A stretch of 64,000 nt of DNA from Ferdinandcohnia sp047246645 (GCF_047246645.1 NZ_JBFOKR010000007.1:62001-126000); one strand, 5' to 3'; shown: positions 51,067 to 60,728, counted from the stretch's first letter. The notes: generated by a model not told the origin, from the letters alone. Program-made: numbers and translations.

Positions 51067-52074
51067 CTATTTGCCGTAATAATCTCGATACCAATCTACA
51101 AACTTACGTAACCCTTCTTCTATAGAGGTTTTTGGGTAAAAACCGATATCCTCATACAAATCTGTTATATCTGCATAGGTTTCCTTTACATCCCCTGGTT
51201 GCATTGGGTGTAAATGGACTATGGCTTGTTTTCCAATGATTTTTTCTAATGTTTTAATAAAATAAATGAGGCTTACTGGATTATTGTTTCCGATGTTGTA
51301 CAGTTTGTAGGGAGCATTACTTGAGCTAGGATCAGGTTCCGATGGATTCCACTCCATATTATGTGTAGGTGGACGGTCGAGGAGCCTAACAATACCTTCT
51401 ACAATGTCATCAACAAAAGTGAAATCCCTTCGCATGTCGCCGTTGTTAAAAACCTTGATGGGCTGTTCTTCAATGATATTTTTTGTGAATGAATAATAAG
51501 CCATATCTGGACGTCCCCATGGGCCATACACGGTAAAAAATCTAAGTCCGGTAGTAGGGATGTTAAATAAATAGCTGTACGTATGCGCCATTAACTCATT
51601 AGATTTCTTTGTTGCAGCATATAAACTAACTGGATGATCAACTGAATCCTTTGTTGAAAAAGGGGTGCTAGTATTTGCTCCATATACAGAACTTGAAGAT
51701 GCAAATATTAGATGTTCAATGGGATAATACCGGCAGGCTTCTAAGACATTTAGAAAGCCCACCAGGTTTGAATGCACGTATGAATGGGGATTTGATAAAC
51801 TGTATCGTACTCCTGCTTGAGCAGCCAGGTTTATTACAATATTAATTCTTTCTCTTTTGAATACAGCCTGCAGTTTCTGTGCATCCGCTAAATCAGTTTC
51901 ATAGAATGTGAAATTATTATTTTTTTTAAGAAGTAAGAGCCGGTCTCTCTTTAAGCGTACATCATAATAATCGTTTAAATTATCAATACCTACCACATGA
52001 AAGCCTTTAGCTATTAAACGTGATGATAAATGATAACCGATGAAACCTGCAGCACCCGTTATTAATATACTCAT
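51067..52074 (-). CDS. NAD-dependent UDP-glucuronate 4-epimerase-like protein
   Basis: A 335-residue extended short-chain dehydrogenase. The nucleotide loop TGAAGFIGYHL, the GIDNLNDYYDVRLK segment, the catalytic YAATKKS (Tyr-x-x-x-Lys) and the TVYGPWGRPDMAYYSF block are the marks of the UDP-glucuronate epimerase branch, which supplies UDP-galacturonate for surface polysaccharides. It is the last gene of a three-gene minus-strand cluster. Its ATG lies seven bases after the stop of the kinase-like gene. Confidence 0.88.
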   Translation of the reverse strand: MSILITGAAGFIGYHLSSRLIAKGFHVVGIDNLNDYYDVRLKRDRLLLLKKNNNFTFYETDLADAQKLQAVFKRERINIVINLAAQAGVRYSLSNPHSYVHSNLVGFLNVLEACRYYPIEHLIFASSSSVYGANTSTPFSTKDSVDHPVSLYAATKKSNELMAHTYSYLFNIPTTGLRFFTVYGPWGRPDMAYYSFTKNIIEEQPIKVFNNGDMRRDFTFVDDIVEGIVRLLDRPPTHNMEWNPSEPDPSSSNAPYKLYNIGNNNPVSLIYFIKTLEKIIGKQAIVHLHPMQPGDVKETYADITDLYEDIGFYPKTSIEEGLRKFVDWYRDYYGK

Positions 52075-52081
52075 TTTTTTA

Positions 52082-53242
52082 TCATCCTTCCTCGGTTAGA
52101 GGAATCGGAGTTTTTGTCCATTCTTCATATGTTTTAGGGTCAAGCATTTTTACTTGCTCAAGGAATTCATCAAAGAAGCCTCTTTCACGTAGATCCTTAA
52201 ACAACTCGAGTGGCCTACTTTGATCACGAGTGAAAGAGTAGACATGGTCAACCATTTTGAATCCACTCTTTGTAATAATTACATGTCGTAAAGGTGTATC
52301 TATTTGCTTAAATCCTGCCTTTTTTTGAGATGTTAGGATATCTAAGAGTTGTTTTGTAACTTCGAGTGGAAGTTTGGATTGTTTCTTTAAATAAGAGTTT
52401 AAATCAGGCCCTGATAAATACTCCATCGTAACGTAGTTCTTCTTTGCTTCAAATACCTTTGGAATAAAAGATAATTTCTGACAAGATAGAAGGACCTCTT
52501 GTTCCTGTTTGGCATGTTCAATTTTACCGTAAACCTTAACACAACGGTCATCGGATAATCGATAAACTGCTCCTTGATGCCCTTTCCCAATTAGGAATTG
52601 AGCAAGAGAGCTATCAACCTTAACGCTACTGCCCTTGGCTGACATTACCATTAAGCTTTTTATTTTAATCTTTTGATTTAAATAGCGCTCCCACTCTTTG
52701 TAGGTATCTGGCTCTAGTTTTTGAACTTGCATGAGAAAAGAGTCCTTAAGCAAAAGTAGTTTTAAATCGCGAAGTAATTTAACTGGTATTGGATGAATCC
52801 GCTTAAAGGCATTTACATGGTCAACGACCTTCAATTCATTATTCACGATGAAGATATGCCGTAGTGGTGCATCTACCATTGTGAATTTAGCCTTTTTAAA
52901 TGCTTTTAATAATTGTAATAGTTTTTTAGTTATATCCTCTGGCATATACATGCTACCAAGAAGATACTCCTTTAACGTAGGCCCATCTAGAAATTCCATT
53001 ACGATATAATTTTTACCAGTTTCATAGACTTTCGGCATAAAAGGGTTCTTCTTTGCAGCCTTTAGGGCGTCTTGTTCCATTTTGGCTTGAAGAGGGTCCT
53101 CATAAATTTTTACGCATTTATCCTCTGAAATTCTAAAAACAGCTCCTTGGGATCCCATGCCAATAAGAGGATATGAGGTAGGGTTATAAATTACTAAGTT
53201 TTTTTCAACTTTAGTGACAGTTATAGATGTAAAGTCGCTCAT
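52082..53242 (-). CDS. Tandem-duplicated degenerate protein-kinase-like protein
   Basis: A 386-residue protein built from two copies of one kinase-like domain. Copy 1 (about residues 20-185) has GMGSQGAVFRISEDKCVKIY, MEFLDGPTLKEYL and LRHIFIV...VVDHVN; copy 2 (about 215-370) has GKGHQGAVYRLSDDRCVKVY, MEYLSGPDLNSYL and LRHVIIT...MVDHVY. The glycine loop and the VAIK-type Lys (KIY, KVY) are kept, but the HRD Asp is lost (LRH) and DFG is replaced by DHV, so catalysis is doubtful. It overlaps the glycosyltransferase gene by four bases. A regulatory or scaffolding role is inferred. Confidence 0.75.
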   Translation of the reverse strand: MSDFTSITVTKVEKNLVIYNPTSYPLIGMGSQGAVFRISEDKCVKIYEDPLQAKMEQDALKAAKKNPFMPKVYETGKNYIVMEFLDGPTLKEYLLGSMYMPEDITKKLLQLLKAFKKAKFTMVDAPLRHIFIVNNELKVVDHVNAFKRIHPIPVKLLRDLKLLLLKDSFLMQVQKLEPDTYKEWERYLNQKIKIKSLMVMSAKGSSVKVDSSLAQFLIGKGHQGAVYRLSDDRCVKVYGKIEHAKQEQEVLLSCQKLSFIPKVFEAKKNYVTMEYLSGPDLNSYLKKQSKLPLEVTKQLLDILTSQKKAGFKQIDTPLRHVIITKSGFKMVDHVYSFTRDQSRPLELFKDLRERGFFDEFLEQVKMLDPKTYEEWTKTPIPLTEEG

Positions 53243-54303
53243 TTTGATCCTCCTAACAATTCATTATAAAATTTTGCCTGCTGTTCAAGCTGTTTCTTTT
53301 GGTCAAAGTGTTGTTCCACTTTGTGCCGTGCAGCCTCAGCATATGGTAGCCATAGGTTCTGGTTTAGTAACATGTGTTCTAATCCAAGTGCTAGTTCATC
53401 GACATTATTTTCAGGTACTAGGAATCCGTCAACATTATGTGTGACAATTTCAGGTACTCCTGCATGGGTTGTTGAAATAACGGGTAGCCCTGTTGCCATT
53501 GCTTCCTTTACGGTATTTGGAATTCCTTCTACATCTCCGTTTGATGCGATTAGACTTGCTGCACAAAATAAATCAGCCCTAGTCATATGCTCATAAACTT
53601 GTTCCTTAGGCAGGTGCTGAAATAGTTTAAAAGAATCACCAAGCCGTAGCTGCCTTGCTAAGGAGATAAGTTGATTTTCCATTGGACCACGTCCAATTAC
53701 CGTTAGAGTAGCATTTGGAAATTTTGGACGTATTTTAGCAAAAGCTTGCATTAAGATATGATGTCCTTTTTTTTCTACTAATCTCCCAATGGAGAGTATA
53801 TTTTGAGATCCCGTAATTTCAGGAGCTCGGTATTTAAATTGATCGAGGTTTACACCACCATATAACACCCTTATTTTTTCTGGTGGACATCCCCACTCTA
53901 TAATTCGATCTGCTAAATACTGACATACAGGTAAAAATAACTCTGTACGTTCAAAGAGGATTTTCATATTATCTAGATAACTGAAATGTTGATCTGCAAG
54001 GGTGCCATCTCGTCCTCGAATACTTGTGACCATGGGTAGTCCCGTTTGCTCCTTGAAGGGAAGTAATAAGATACCTAACTGACCATGGTGAGCATGAATA
54101 AGTGAGAGTTTGTGTTCTTTTACAAATTTTTTAGGAGAAATTATGTCACTTAAGTAATGCACCCTATCATTTAATAGTGACATATCTACCATATATTTAG
54201 GTTGGCGGACCAAATGAATGTAGTCATAGCCTGGAACCTCACGAATTTGAGGAATATACTGGGTAGGGTCTACTCGTAAATTTAAATGTATTGCGGTAGG
54301 CAA
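53239..54303 (-). CDS. Family 4 glycosyltransferase
   Basis: A GT-B fold retaining glycosyltransferase of 354 residues. N-terminal acceptor region IHLNLRVDPTQYIPQIREV, then ILSIGRLVEKKGHHILMQAF (donor side), and the C-terminal VKEAMATGLPVISTTHAGVPEIV motif holding the nucleotide-sugar Glu. TTG 54303 is chosen because AAAGGAG lies eight bases upstream; the frame opens further to 54387 without a ribosome binding site. It heads the three-gene cluster with the kinase-like and epimerase genes, so the product is probably a surface or spore polysaccharide. Confidence 0.85.
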   Translation of the reverse strand: MPTAIHLNLRVDPTQYIPQIREVPGYDYIHLVRQPKYMVDMSLLNDRVHYLSDIISPKKFVKEHKLSLIHAHHGQLGILLLPFKEQTGLPMVTSIRGRDGTLADQHFSYLDNMKILFERTELFLPVCQYLADRIIEWGCPPEKIRVLYGGVNLDQFKYRAPEITGSQNILSIGRLVEKKGHHILMQAFAKIRPKFPNATLTVIGRGPMENQLISLARQLRLGDSFKLFQHLPKEQVYEHMTRADLFCAASLIASNGDVEGIPNTVKEAMATGLPVISTTHAGVPEIVTHNVDGFLVPENNVDELALGLEHMLLNQNLWLPYAEAARHKVEQHFDQKKQLEQQAKFYNELLGGSK

Positions 54304-54454
54304 ATCTATCGACTCCTTTCTGTAAATAGTAGTCTTTTCAATTACACTATGCACACCCGTACTTAATAGTTTGGACAAAACACACAATGATAAAAAAATA
54401 TGGAGAGTAATAGGTTAATAGAGGAGAGTCAGAAGCGGATTCGAAGGAATAAAT

Positions 54455-54483
54455 AGAAAAACACTAGGCTATATGCCTAGTGT
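54455..54483 (-). terminator. Terminator of the upstream membrane protein gene
   Basis: ACACTAGGC/GCCTAGTGT 9-bp stem, on the minus strand followed by TTTTTC. Confidence 0.8.
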
Positions 54484-54489
54484 AAATGG

Positions 54490-55140
54490 TTATTTATTGA
54501 TGAAATTAGAATCTAATGAGGATGTAGTTGCAGGTTGTTCTGTTCCTGTAATCCAATTCTGACGTAAAAGAGCAATGATTTTTTCGAGGTTAGTTTTATC
54601 TTCAATCACAACAAAATTTTGCTGGGGAAAGACACTCTTTACCTTTATGGTGAGTTTATAACTATTATTAAGCCTGTCATCTAAGCCGTATAGGTCATGC
54701 CAGCGGATAATTTGTTCGATTTCATAGGCCTTCACTTGGCGAAATGAATAATATCTGCCATGAAGAATAATGCCATTGGATAACACATAAAAATTCCCGC
54801 GATGCTGGACTATTCTTATAATGGCGAAAAGAATATAAGCTATTGAAAAGAAAGAAGAACCTAAAAAGTCACTTGTAAGGACCGCAACTACTATAATTAG
54901 AATGAACAACATGGCAGCTAACGTGCCCCATTCGACATATTTATATGACCTTGTATCTTTGGAAAGTGGTTGCATTTCTTTCCATTCCCCAGGTACAAGG
55001 ATTGATTGGAATTCTTCTTCTCTCTGTGGGAAAATAGCGTTGTTTGTTAAATCGGCTGCTTTTTTAATATTGAGTCGATATCTGATAAGATAATAAATGC
55101 TAAGTATGAAAATAATTGAAAAAAGTACATCTAGCAACAT
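54490..55140 (-). CDS. Membrane protein of unknown function with bacterial PH-like C-terminus
   Basis: Family not recognised. The 216 residues include an N-terminal helix (3-22), two helices in the middle (about 70-105) and a C-terminal soluble part (about 110-200) with a YVLSNGIILHGRYYSFRQVKAYEIEQI pattern, which resembles the beta-strand layout of bPH domains. The gene ends at its own terminator and is separate from the sugar cluster. ATG 55140 has AAGGGAG upstream. Confidence 0.6.
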   Translation of the reverse strand: MLLDVLFSIIFILSIYYLIRYRLNIKKAADLTNNAIFPQREEEFQSILVPGEWKEMQPLSKDTRSYKYVEWGTLAAMLFILIIVVAVLTSDFLGSSFFSIAYILFAIIRIVQHRGNFYVLSNGIILHGRYYSFRQVKAYEIEQIIRWHDLYGLDDRLNNSYKLTIKVKSVFPQQNFVVIEDKTNLEKIIALLRQNWITGTEQPATTSSLDSNFINK

Positions 55141-55362
55141 TTTATTGAACTCCCTTCTGGCTATAATCTATTATTTCAAAGATAGTAAGGAGATACAACC
55201 CATAGGAATGAGATGATAATTAACCTACTTTAGTACTAAAACTTTAGAAGGATTTTTTTATGTTGGCCCACTTTTTTAAGAAGCTAATTTCATAGACATG
55301 TTATGATGAGGTAAAATAAAAATGGTTTAATTACACCTATTTAGGAAAAAGGTGGGGGAAAC

Positions 55363-56292
55363 TTGAATACATTAGAAGCTATTATTGAGGATATTAAGGA
55401 ATTTCCGTTGGCAGACCATATATTGTCTTTCAGAGAAGTTCAGGACTTACCAACAATTATGAACGAAGATGAGTCAATTTTATTTATTACGGTAGGCACA
55501 TATAATGACAATAAAGGGCTATTAATTGCTACAGATGAACGTGTTCTGTTTGTCTATACAGAGCATTACATAACAAGGGCATTGAAAATTCCATATGAAG
55601 ATATTGAGCATATTTACAAGGAACAAAAGGACATTGAATCATCAATTGAATTGTTCTTTACGGATACAAAAGTTGTGATTAACAAGATACCTTCTTTAGA
55701 TGTTCCTCCTTTTGTAGATATTGTTGAAAATTTTATGGAGGATTATTTTGTTCAAAATGATCGATTACTATCTGCGCAAGCTAATCAAGTGCATCCGAAA
55801 AAAGAGAGTAGTATTTTTAGAGTGTTTGGCTGTTTTGGAGTAGTTGCCTTTTTGGTTGTTCTTATTGGAGTGGGCATTAATGTCTATGATCACTATATGG
55901 GGACTGAAGAGCTCGGAACCGAAGAAATCAGTGGTGTAGAGGAAAGCGAATATGAAGTTAGTGAAGAGGACCATAATCCTCCTGACTATGCTCTTACGGT
56001 TGAAGAGGCTGTAGCAGAGTATAATCTGGAAATTTCAGAACTCGAAACAACAAATGATGAATACTATGAATATATTACAGGGACAATTAAAAATAATTCA
56101 GATCGGGAGTTTTCCTCCATCTATGTTGATATTCAAATGTTTGATGAAGATGGTAATCTAATCGATTCTACAATTGATAGTATGGAGAAATTTAAACCGG
56201 GTCAGACATGGTCCTTTAAAACCGAGTACTACAATAAATATGCTGTTGATTTTAAAATTTCAGGAATTACTGTGTTTGAGTTAAATGAATAA
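55363..56292 (+). CDS. PH-like membrane protein with C-terminal FxLYD-like domain
   Basis: A 309-residue protein in three parts: an N-terminal cytoplasmic domain (residues about 20-130) with GLLIATDERVLFVYTE, typical of YokE-type PH domains; a single transmembrane helix (about 157-175); and an outer acidic linker ending in a beta-domain with ITGTIKNNSDREFSSIYVDIQMFDEDGNLIDS (about 243-275), the layout of FxLYD domains. TTG 55363 is preceded by AAAGGTGGGGG. Probably a sensory or anchoring protein, role unknown. Bidirectional terminator follows. Confidence 0.7.
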   Translation: MNTLEAIIEDIKEFPLADHILSFREVQDLPTIMNEDESILFITVGTYNDNKGLLIATDERVLFVYTEHYITRALKIPYEDIEHIYKEQKDIESSIELFFTDTKVVINKIPSLDVPPFVDIVENFMEDYFVQNDRLLSAQANQVHPKKESSIFRVFGCFGVVAFLVVLIGVGINVYDHYMGTEELGTEEISGVEESEYEVSEEDHNPPDYALTVEEAVAEYNLEISELETTNDEYYEYITGTIKNNSDREFSSIYVDIQMFDEDGNLIDSTIDSMEKFKPGQTWSFKTEYYNKYAVDFKISGITVFELNE

Positions 56293-56297
56293 AGAAA

Positions 56298-56335
56298 AAT
56301 GGCCTAATTCTCAACTGAATTAGGCCATTCCTCTT
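56298..56335. terminator. Bidirectional terminator
   Basis: Perfect 13-bp stem AATGGCCTAATTC/GAATTAGGCCATT between convergent genes. Confidence 0.85.
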
Positions 56336-56732
56336 ATTGAATTGAATTTTTTGCATCCTCCACAATATGAAAAAGCAGGTGAGCAAGGTGGTGGATAGGA
56401 CCATACTCTTGTTCTTCACCTTCTGCTGCACCCGCAGAAAACTCAAGGTCATTTAAATAAAGTGCCATGAATTCATAGAAATTAGCCAGCTCGAATGAAA
56501 AACAGTAGGTTGGTTCTTCACTATCTTCTTCATATTGAAGTGCTAAGTAGTGCAAGTTTCCCTCAGCATCTTCTCCATCAAAAAAGACAAACAGTCCAAT
56601 GTTTGTGTCTAATTCAAACAAATGTCGAGTACCACCAACGGTGACCTTTTCGAAATCCTGTTCATCAAGTATGCCGACCTTCATTTCGTCGACTCCGTCT
56701 TCCTTATGGAATGTAACAGATATTGTTCTCAT
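56334..56732 (-). CDS. Small acidic cytosolic protein of unknown function
   Basis: Not recognised. The 132-residue protein is soluble and acidic, with sections RHLFELDTNIGLFVFFDGEDAEG and HLAHLLFHIVEDAKNSIQ. It resembles small cytosolic Bacillus proteins lacking a function. ATG 56732 has GGAGGCGAT upstream. It is single, between a bidirectional terminator and a gene-free region (56733-57011) in which I see nothing else. Confidence 0.65.
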   Translation of the reverse strand: MRTISVTFHKEDGVDEMKVGILDEQDFEKVTVGGTRHLFELDTNIGLFVFFDGEDAEGNLHYLALQYEEDSEEPTYCFSFELANFYEFMALYLNDLEFSAGAAEGEEQEYGPIHHLAHLLFHIVEDAKNSIQ

Positions 56733-57011
56733 TTAATCGCCTCCAGTTTCAAATTCTTCCTTCTGGGAAGGGAGTATTACTGCATGTTAACTAGTATGTA
56801 GTTTACACCATTAACAAGAAAAAGAACATGGTCCCTAATAGGGTTTACAGAAAATCATAAACTAAATCGAAATTAGCAAAATTTTAGTAAAAAGGTAAAT
56901 ACATAAATAAGACATCATCAGAAAGATATATTACTATAGTTGTAAAACTATTCCTAATTTAGTAGACTTTATATATAATTTATAATTTTTGCAATTAGAT
57001 TGGAGAAATGT

Positions 57012-57959
57012 ATGAAGGGTTCGCTGCTAAGAATTATTTCTAAACAATTGGGTTTATGGTTGTTAACTACACTACTTTTATCTGTAATAATATTTATTCC
57101 TCGTGATGTAATATATGAAACTAGTCGCGCTGGTGATATACAAAAAGTCTTATATGACTATACTATTGAGAAACATTTCACTAATATTAAAGACTTTCTT
57201 ATTTTTGTAAAAGATAATAAAGGTCTCGGTTCATATACAAATAGTTCTTCAGTAGCCTCACATATACTGGAAACCTTTAGTCGCAGTCTTTATATATTGG
57301 TTCCGGCGATATTTATTGGTTTTTTTGTTGGTATCCTAAAAGGAGTTTTTGATTATTTTGTGAGAAAACGGAAAATTGGCATTGGGAGTGGTATGACTTG
57401 GTTTATGCTTTCAGTTCCGGATCTCTTTTTTATGATTATCATTCAATTATCGTTGATGTTTTTATATGAAGTTGGTTTATTTCCTCATGTTGATTTATTC
57501 GGTCATGAAAAGCTTGAAAATATTATTGTGTGTAGTCTGTTTTTATCAATTTATCCATTATTTTTAATTGCGAATATTACCTACGCAACGCTTTTAGAAG
57601 AAGAGTCAAAGGACTATATCACAACTGCCAAATCAAAGGGAGTATCCTATTTTAAAACCATAACGGTTCATATGCTCAAGAATGCAATGCAGAAGATAAA
57701 TATGAATAGTAATACGATGACTCTTTATGTGTTATCAAATTTGTTTATAGTGGAATTTTTAACAAATTACCGTGGAGCAGCTTATTACTTTTACCAGGCA
57801 ATAGCATCTCCTCAAAACTTTGTAGTGGGCACAAATTTTCATATGTACACAAATGTAGCGGTAGGATTTGTATTTTTGTTTACGGTGATTATTTTGATCT
57901 CAAATCTATTTTTTCAACTTATTAATTTGGTAGTGTCACCGAAAGGAAAAGCATTATGA
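57012..57959 (+). CDS. OppB-type ABC permease
   Basis: A 315-residue polytopic permease of the oligopeptide/nickel type. The cytoplasmic EAA-like loop EESKDYITTAKSKGVSYFKTITVHML near residues 195-220 contacts an ATPase, and a long outer loop follows the first helix. ATG 57012 follows GGAGA at seven bases; the TTG at 57000 lacks such a site. It overlaps the next permease gene by four bases. No ATPase or substrate-binding protein gene is near, so it must pair with components elsewhere or form an unusual complex. Confidence 0.85.
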   Translation: MKGSLLRIISKQLGLWLLTTLLLSVIIFIPRDVIYETSRAGDIQKVLYDYTIEKHFTNIKDFLIFVKDNKGLGSYTNSSSVASHILETFSRSLYILVPAIFIGFFVGILKGVFDYFVRKRKIGIGSGMTWFMLSVPDLFFMIIIQLSLMFLYEVGLFPHVDLFGHEKLENIIVCSLFLSIYPLFLIANITYATLLEEESKDYITTAKSKGVSYFKTITVHMLKNAMQKINMNSNTMTLYVLSNLFIVEFLTNYRGAAYYFYQAIASPQNFVVGTNFHMYTNVAVGFVFLFTVIILISNLFFQLINLVVSPKGKAL

Positions 57960-58837
57960 AAAATTACTCACTAATAATTGGGGCAAGTATACTTGGAATA
58001 ATCATTGTAATGACGATTGCAGGACCTTATCTTCCATTTATAGATGAAGACTTAACTGAGCATTTATATCTAAAATACGAGGATGGAAGAATGGAAGTTC
58101 CGCCATTTGCGCCATCTGAGGATTTCTTACTAGGCAGCGATCGAAAAGGTGTTGATTTGCTGAGTAGACTTGTTATTGGTACAAGAGAGACTTTACTTAT
58201 CATTTTAAGTGTTGTATCAATTCGCATGGCAATTGGATTGTTCTTGGGGATAGGGGCCTATTACTCACGATTGCTTCATTTATTTTTAAAGGTATGGTAT
58301 CAAGTCTTTTCCTACATTCCTTCTATATTTTTAGTTGTAATGATAGTCGGGATTCCTTTCTTTTTATATGCAGCTAATAGGCCATTTTGGTTTATACTCG
58401 TATTAGCTTTAATAGAGGTAGGAAGAGTAGGGGATGTTGTTCATAAACTGGTAAAAAATATAGCGAACAAACCATTTTATGAGGCAGGAATCGTTGCAGG
58501 AAGCACCCCTTTTGGACTGACACGGCGATATCTTCTTCCAAACATGAAGACGCAATTGGTGACACTAGTTGCTAATGAGTTAGGGAGAACATTGTTTCTC
58601 ATCGCACAACTAGGTGTTGTAGGAATTTTTATAAGTGTAGCATTTGAAAATGATGCATCAGGGGCGATGTATGCTGTGAATACCTCGGATTCTTGGCCGC
58701 TAATCCTATCAACGGTCTTATATGATATGTGGGGTGTAAAAGTCATACCATTCAGTGCCATATTCTTAATTGCAATAACTGTTCTATCTTTCTATTTAAT
58801 TGGAAACGGAATTGTGAAGAAGGTTACTCAAAAATAA
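57956..58837 (+). CDS. OppC-type ABC permease
   Basis: A 293-residue partner permease. It starts with one helix and a short outer segment, then five helices. The EAA region FYEAGIVAGSTPFGLTRRYLLPNM (residues about 170-193) has the invariant Gly. It carries the typical LLGSDRKGVDLLSRLVIGTRETL motif between helices 1 and 2 seen in OppC. Start ATG overlaps the stop of the preceding permease (ATGA), so translation is coupled. A terminator follows at 58842. Confidence 0.88.
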   Translation: MKNYSLIIGASILGIIIVMTIAGPYLPFIDEDLTEHLYLKYEDGRMEVPPFAPSEDFLLGSDRKGVDLLSRLVIGTRETLLIILSVVSIRMAIGLFLGIGAYYSRLLHLFLKVWYQVFSYIPSIFLVVMIVGIPFFLYAANRPFWFILVLALIEVGRVGDVVHKLVKNIANKPFYEAGIVAGSTPFGLTRRYLLPNMKTQLVTLVANELGRTLFLIAQLGVVGIFISVAFENDASGAMYAVNTSDSWPLILSTVLYDMWGVKVIPFSAIFLIAITVLSFYLIGNGIVKKVTQK

Positions 58838-58841
58838 GAGA

Positions 58842-58877
58842 AAAATGTCTCAAGCTAAGCTTGGGGCATTTTTGTTT
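58842..58877 (+). terminator. Terminator of the permease pair
   Basis: AAAATGTCTCAAGC/GCTTGGGGCATTTTT stem (with G-T pairs) and T tail. Confidence 0.85.
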
Positions 58878-59012
58878 TAAAGGAAATCTAATTTTTAATG
58901 GGGTTATCAGTTCAAAGTTTCAGGCGATTGTGCTTTTCTAAATAAGTTTAGTAGTTTACTAGGTATAGAACCTCGAAATCTTGGCAAAGATTGTTACAGA
59001 GGTGATGAGCGG

Positions 59013-59729
59013 ATGAAATTGACAATCCCATTTCTTTTATCATTAGGGTTGGTAGTCGGATTTTTTTCAAATAGTGAAACCGAAATAACGAAAGAGCAAA
59101 ATGATTTAGAAACACTTAACCAAGTTGCTGTGATGAACGAGATAAAGGTAGAATCATGGATAGCTTTTTCCAGAACGAGATACGGACAAGCTACAGATAA
59201 GAAAGAAATGCTTTCAATGGCAAATGAACTGATGGCTAGTTTAGATGAGTATACATGGCGAAATGTAGTCGAAGATGACGATCATTATATTTGGCAAGGT
59301 GAGAGAGTAACAAATGAAGGAATAAAAGAAAAGCTGAAATTAAAAGCATATGTACTTGGTAGTAAATATGAGCTTTCGACCACACTTGAAGCTAAGGGAG
59401 AATTACTGGAAGAAGACCAATTGGATTGGGTCAAGAAAACGTTTAAAGAGGATGAATCCACATTTTATTCTGTAACAGGTAAAATTCAATCAACTAACGA
59501 GCTTTCAAATCTTACAAATAATTTAATCACTGATGTAAATGGTAAAATGGTTGAACAACTGTTGGAATCCGAATTCGTATCTGTATCCGCATATTCAGAT
59601 GTTTTTGAAACGGAATTACGAACAGCTAATAATGAACTCATTAATATGCAAATTGGTTTGCGAACTTCAGCAGATCAAAATCATGTAGACGTGACAATTG
59701 GAACACCGATTATTACAACAGAGTATTAA
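59013..59729 (+). CDS. ywmB: YwmB-family secreted protein (TATA-box-binding-like fold)
   Basis: A 238-residue protein with an N-terminal signal-like helix (residues 3-20) and a folded exterior part. The phrases FYSVTGKIQSTNELSN and VSVSAYSDVFETELRTANNELINMQIGLRTS fit the YwmB family of Bacillus (DUF1779), whose role is unknown. In B. subtilis ywmB lies close to cell-wall and sporulation genes, and here it is followed by a bidirectional terminator. ATG has AGAGGTGATG upstream. Confidence 0.7.
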   Translation: MKLTIPFLLSLGLVVGFFSNSETEITKEQNDLETLNQVAVMNEIKVESWIAFSRTRYGQATDKKEMLSMANELMASLDEYTWRNVVEDDDHYIWQGERVTNEGIKEKLKLKAYVLGSKYELSTTLEAKGELLEEDQLDWVKKTFKEDESTFYSVTGKIQSTNELSNLTNNLITDVNGKMVEQLLESEFVSVSAYSDVFETELRTANNELINMQIGLRTSADQNHVDVTIGTPIITTEY

Positions 59730-59742
59730 AAGATAGAAACAG

Positions 59743-59772
59743 AAAAGCCTAGAGTTTAGACTCTGGGCTTAT
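59743..59772. terminator. Bidirectional terminator
   Basis: AAGCCTAGAGT/ACTCTGGGCTT 11-bp stem (with G-T pair); it overlaps the 3' end of the nucleotidyltransferase gene. Confidence 0.8.
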
Positions 59773-60551
59773 CTTACCTTATTGTAAATCAGATGTTTTA
59801 AAGCATCGTCCATTGAGAATAGAGAGCTTTGATTTACTGTTTCTGTAAATAAGTATATTAATTTTTCAGTAGCCAACTTTATATGTTCAGCAGTGATATC
59901 GACTGGAAAAGTCAATAGATACTCTTTGATAAATGATGGATGTAATGTTTCATAGGCCTTGAACTGGTGTAGTTTCTTATTTTCATTTAATGCTTGAACA
60001 ACTAATGTGTCACTTCTCATTTCCTCGAGTAACTTTAATGCATAAATTAAATTTTTCCTCTTTAACTCTTTGTTTAAACTCATAGCCGAATATACAAACT
60101 CAAATACAACATCATATGGTACTTCGTATGTTATTGGCTTACTTGTAAACTTTTCATTTTCAAATTTCATCTTCTTTGATACTGAACCAGTCTTATCGAT
60201 AACCACTTTCCACAATGGCGATTTTACGTTTAAAAGATCAGTTGGGAGAATGGAAATGTTGAATTCCAATGTATTTTCCATTATAGCTATAATCAGGTAA
60301 ATATCCTTTCTAAGTTGCTTTTCTTTAATGTAGATTGGATTAAATTCACTTAATACCTGGCGGATTTTATCTTTTGTCTTTTCTACATTCTCTACGTTAG
60401 CAGCAGACACCATCATATCAATATCAGAATATGAATCATTATAGCCAATTACCCCTGAACCTAGCTGAATGACACCTTCCACGAATTCTATAGACTTTAC
60501 ATTCTCAATCGTTCTGTTGAAATAATGATCTCTTTCCTCAGAATTGTACAT
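59769..60551 (-). CDS. Nucleotidyltransferase-like protein
   Basis: A 260-residue protein with the nucleotidyltransferase signature: LGSGVIGYNDSYSDIDMMV, in which GSG and DxD provide the metal site, plus EFNISILPTDL as the third acid region. Such proteins range from antibiotic (aminoglycoside) adenylyltransferases to toxin-antitoxin components. It is on the minus strand, convergent with ywmB. ATG 60551 has GAGGTGG six to seven bases upstream; the frame extends 27 bases further without a ribosome binding site. Substrate unknown. Confidence 0.75.
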   Translation of the reverse strand: MYNSEERDHYFNRTIENVKSIEFVEGVIQLGSGVIGYNDSYSDIDMMVSAANVENVEKTKDKIRQVLSEFNPIYIKEKQLRKDIYLIIAIMENTLEFNISILPTDLLNVKSPLWKVVIDKTGSVSKKMKFENEKFTSKPITYEVPYDVVFEFVYSAMSLNKELKRKNLIYALKLLEEMRSDTLVVQALNENKKLHQFKAYETLHPSFIKEYLLTFPVDITAEHIKLATEKLIYLFTETVNQSSLFSMDDALKHLIYNKVR

Positions 60552-60728
60552 GTTCCACCTCGCAATTAGCAGATCCATAGGTTAAAGTATAGAACCTACA
60601 TATTTTCGATATTTTTCATATATTCTAGCATAAGAGTAAAATAAAGGAATGCATTATTTCATAGGTATGAAACGAAAGTACTTATTGTTCGTATTACATA
60701 CTAAGTCATACTAAAAAGGGGAATGAAT

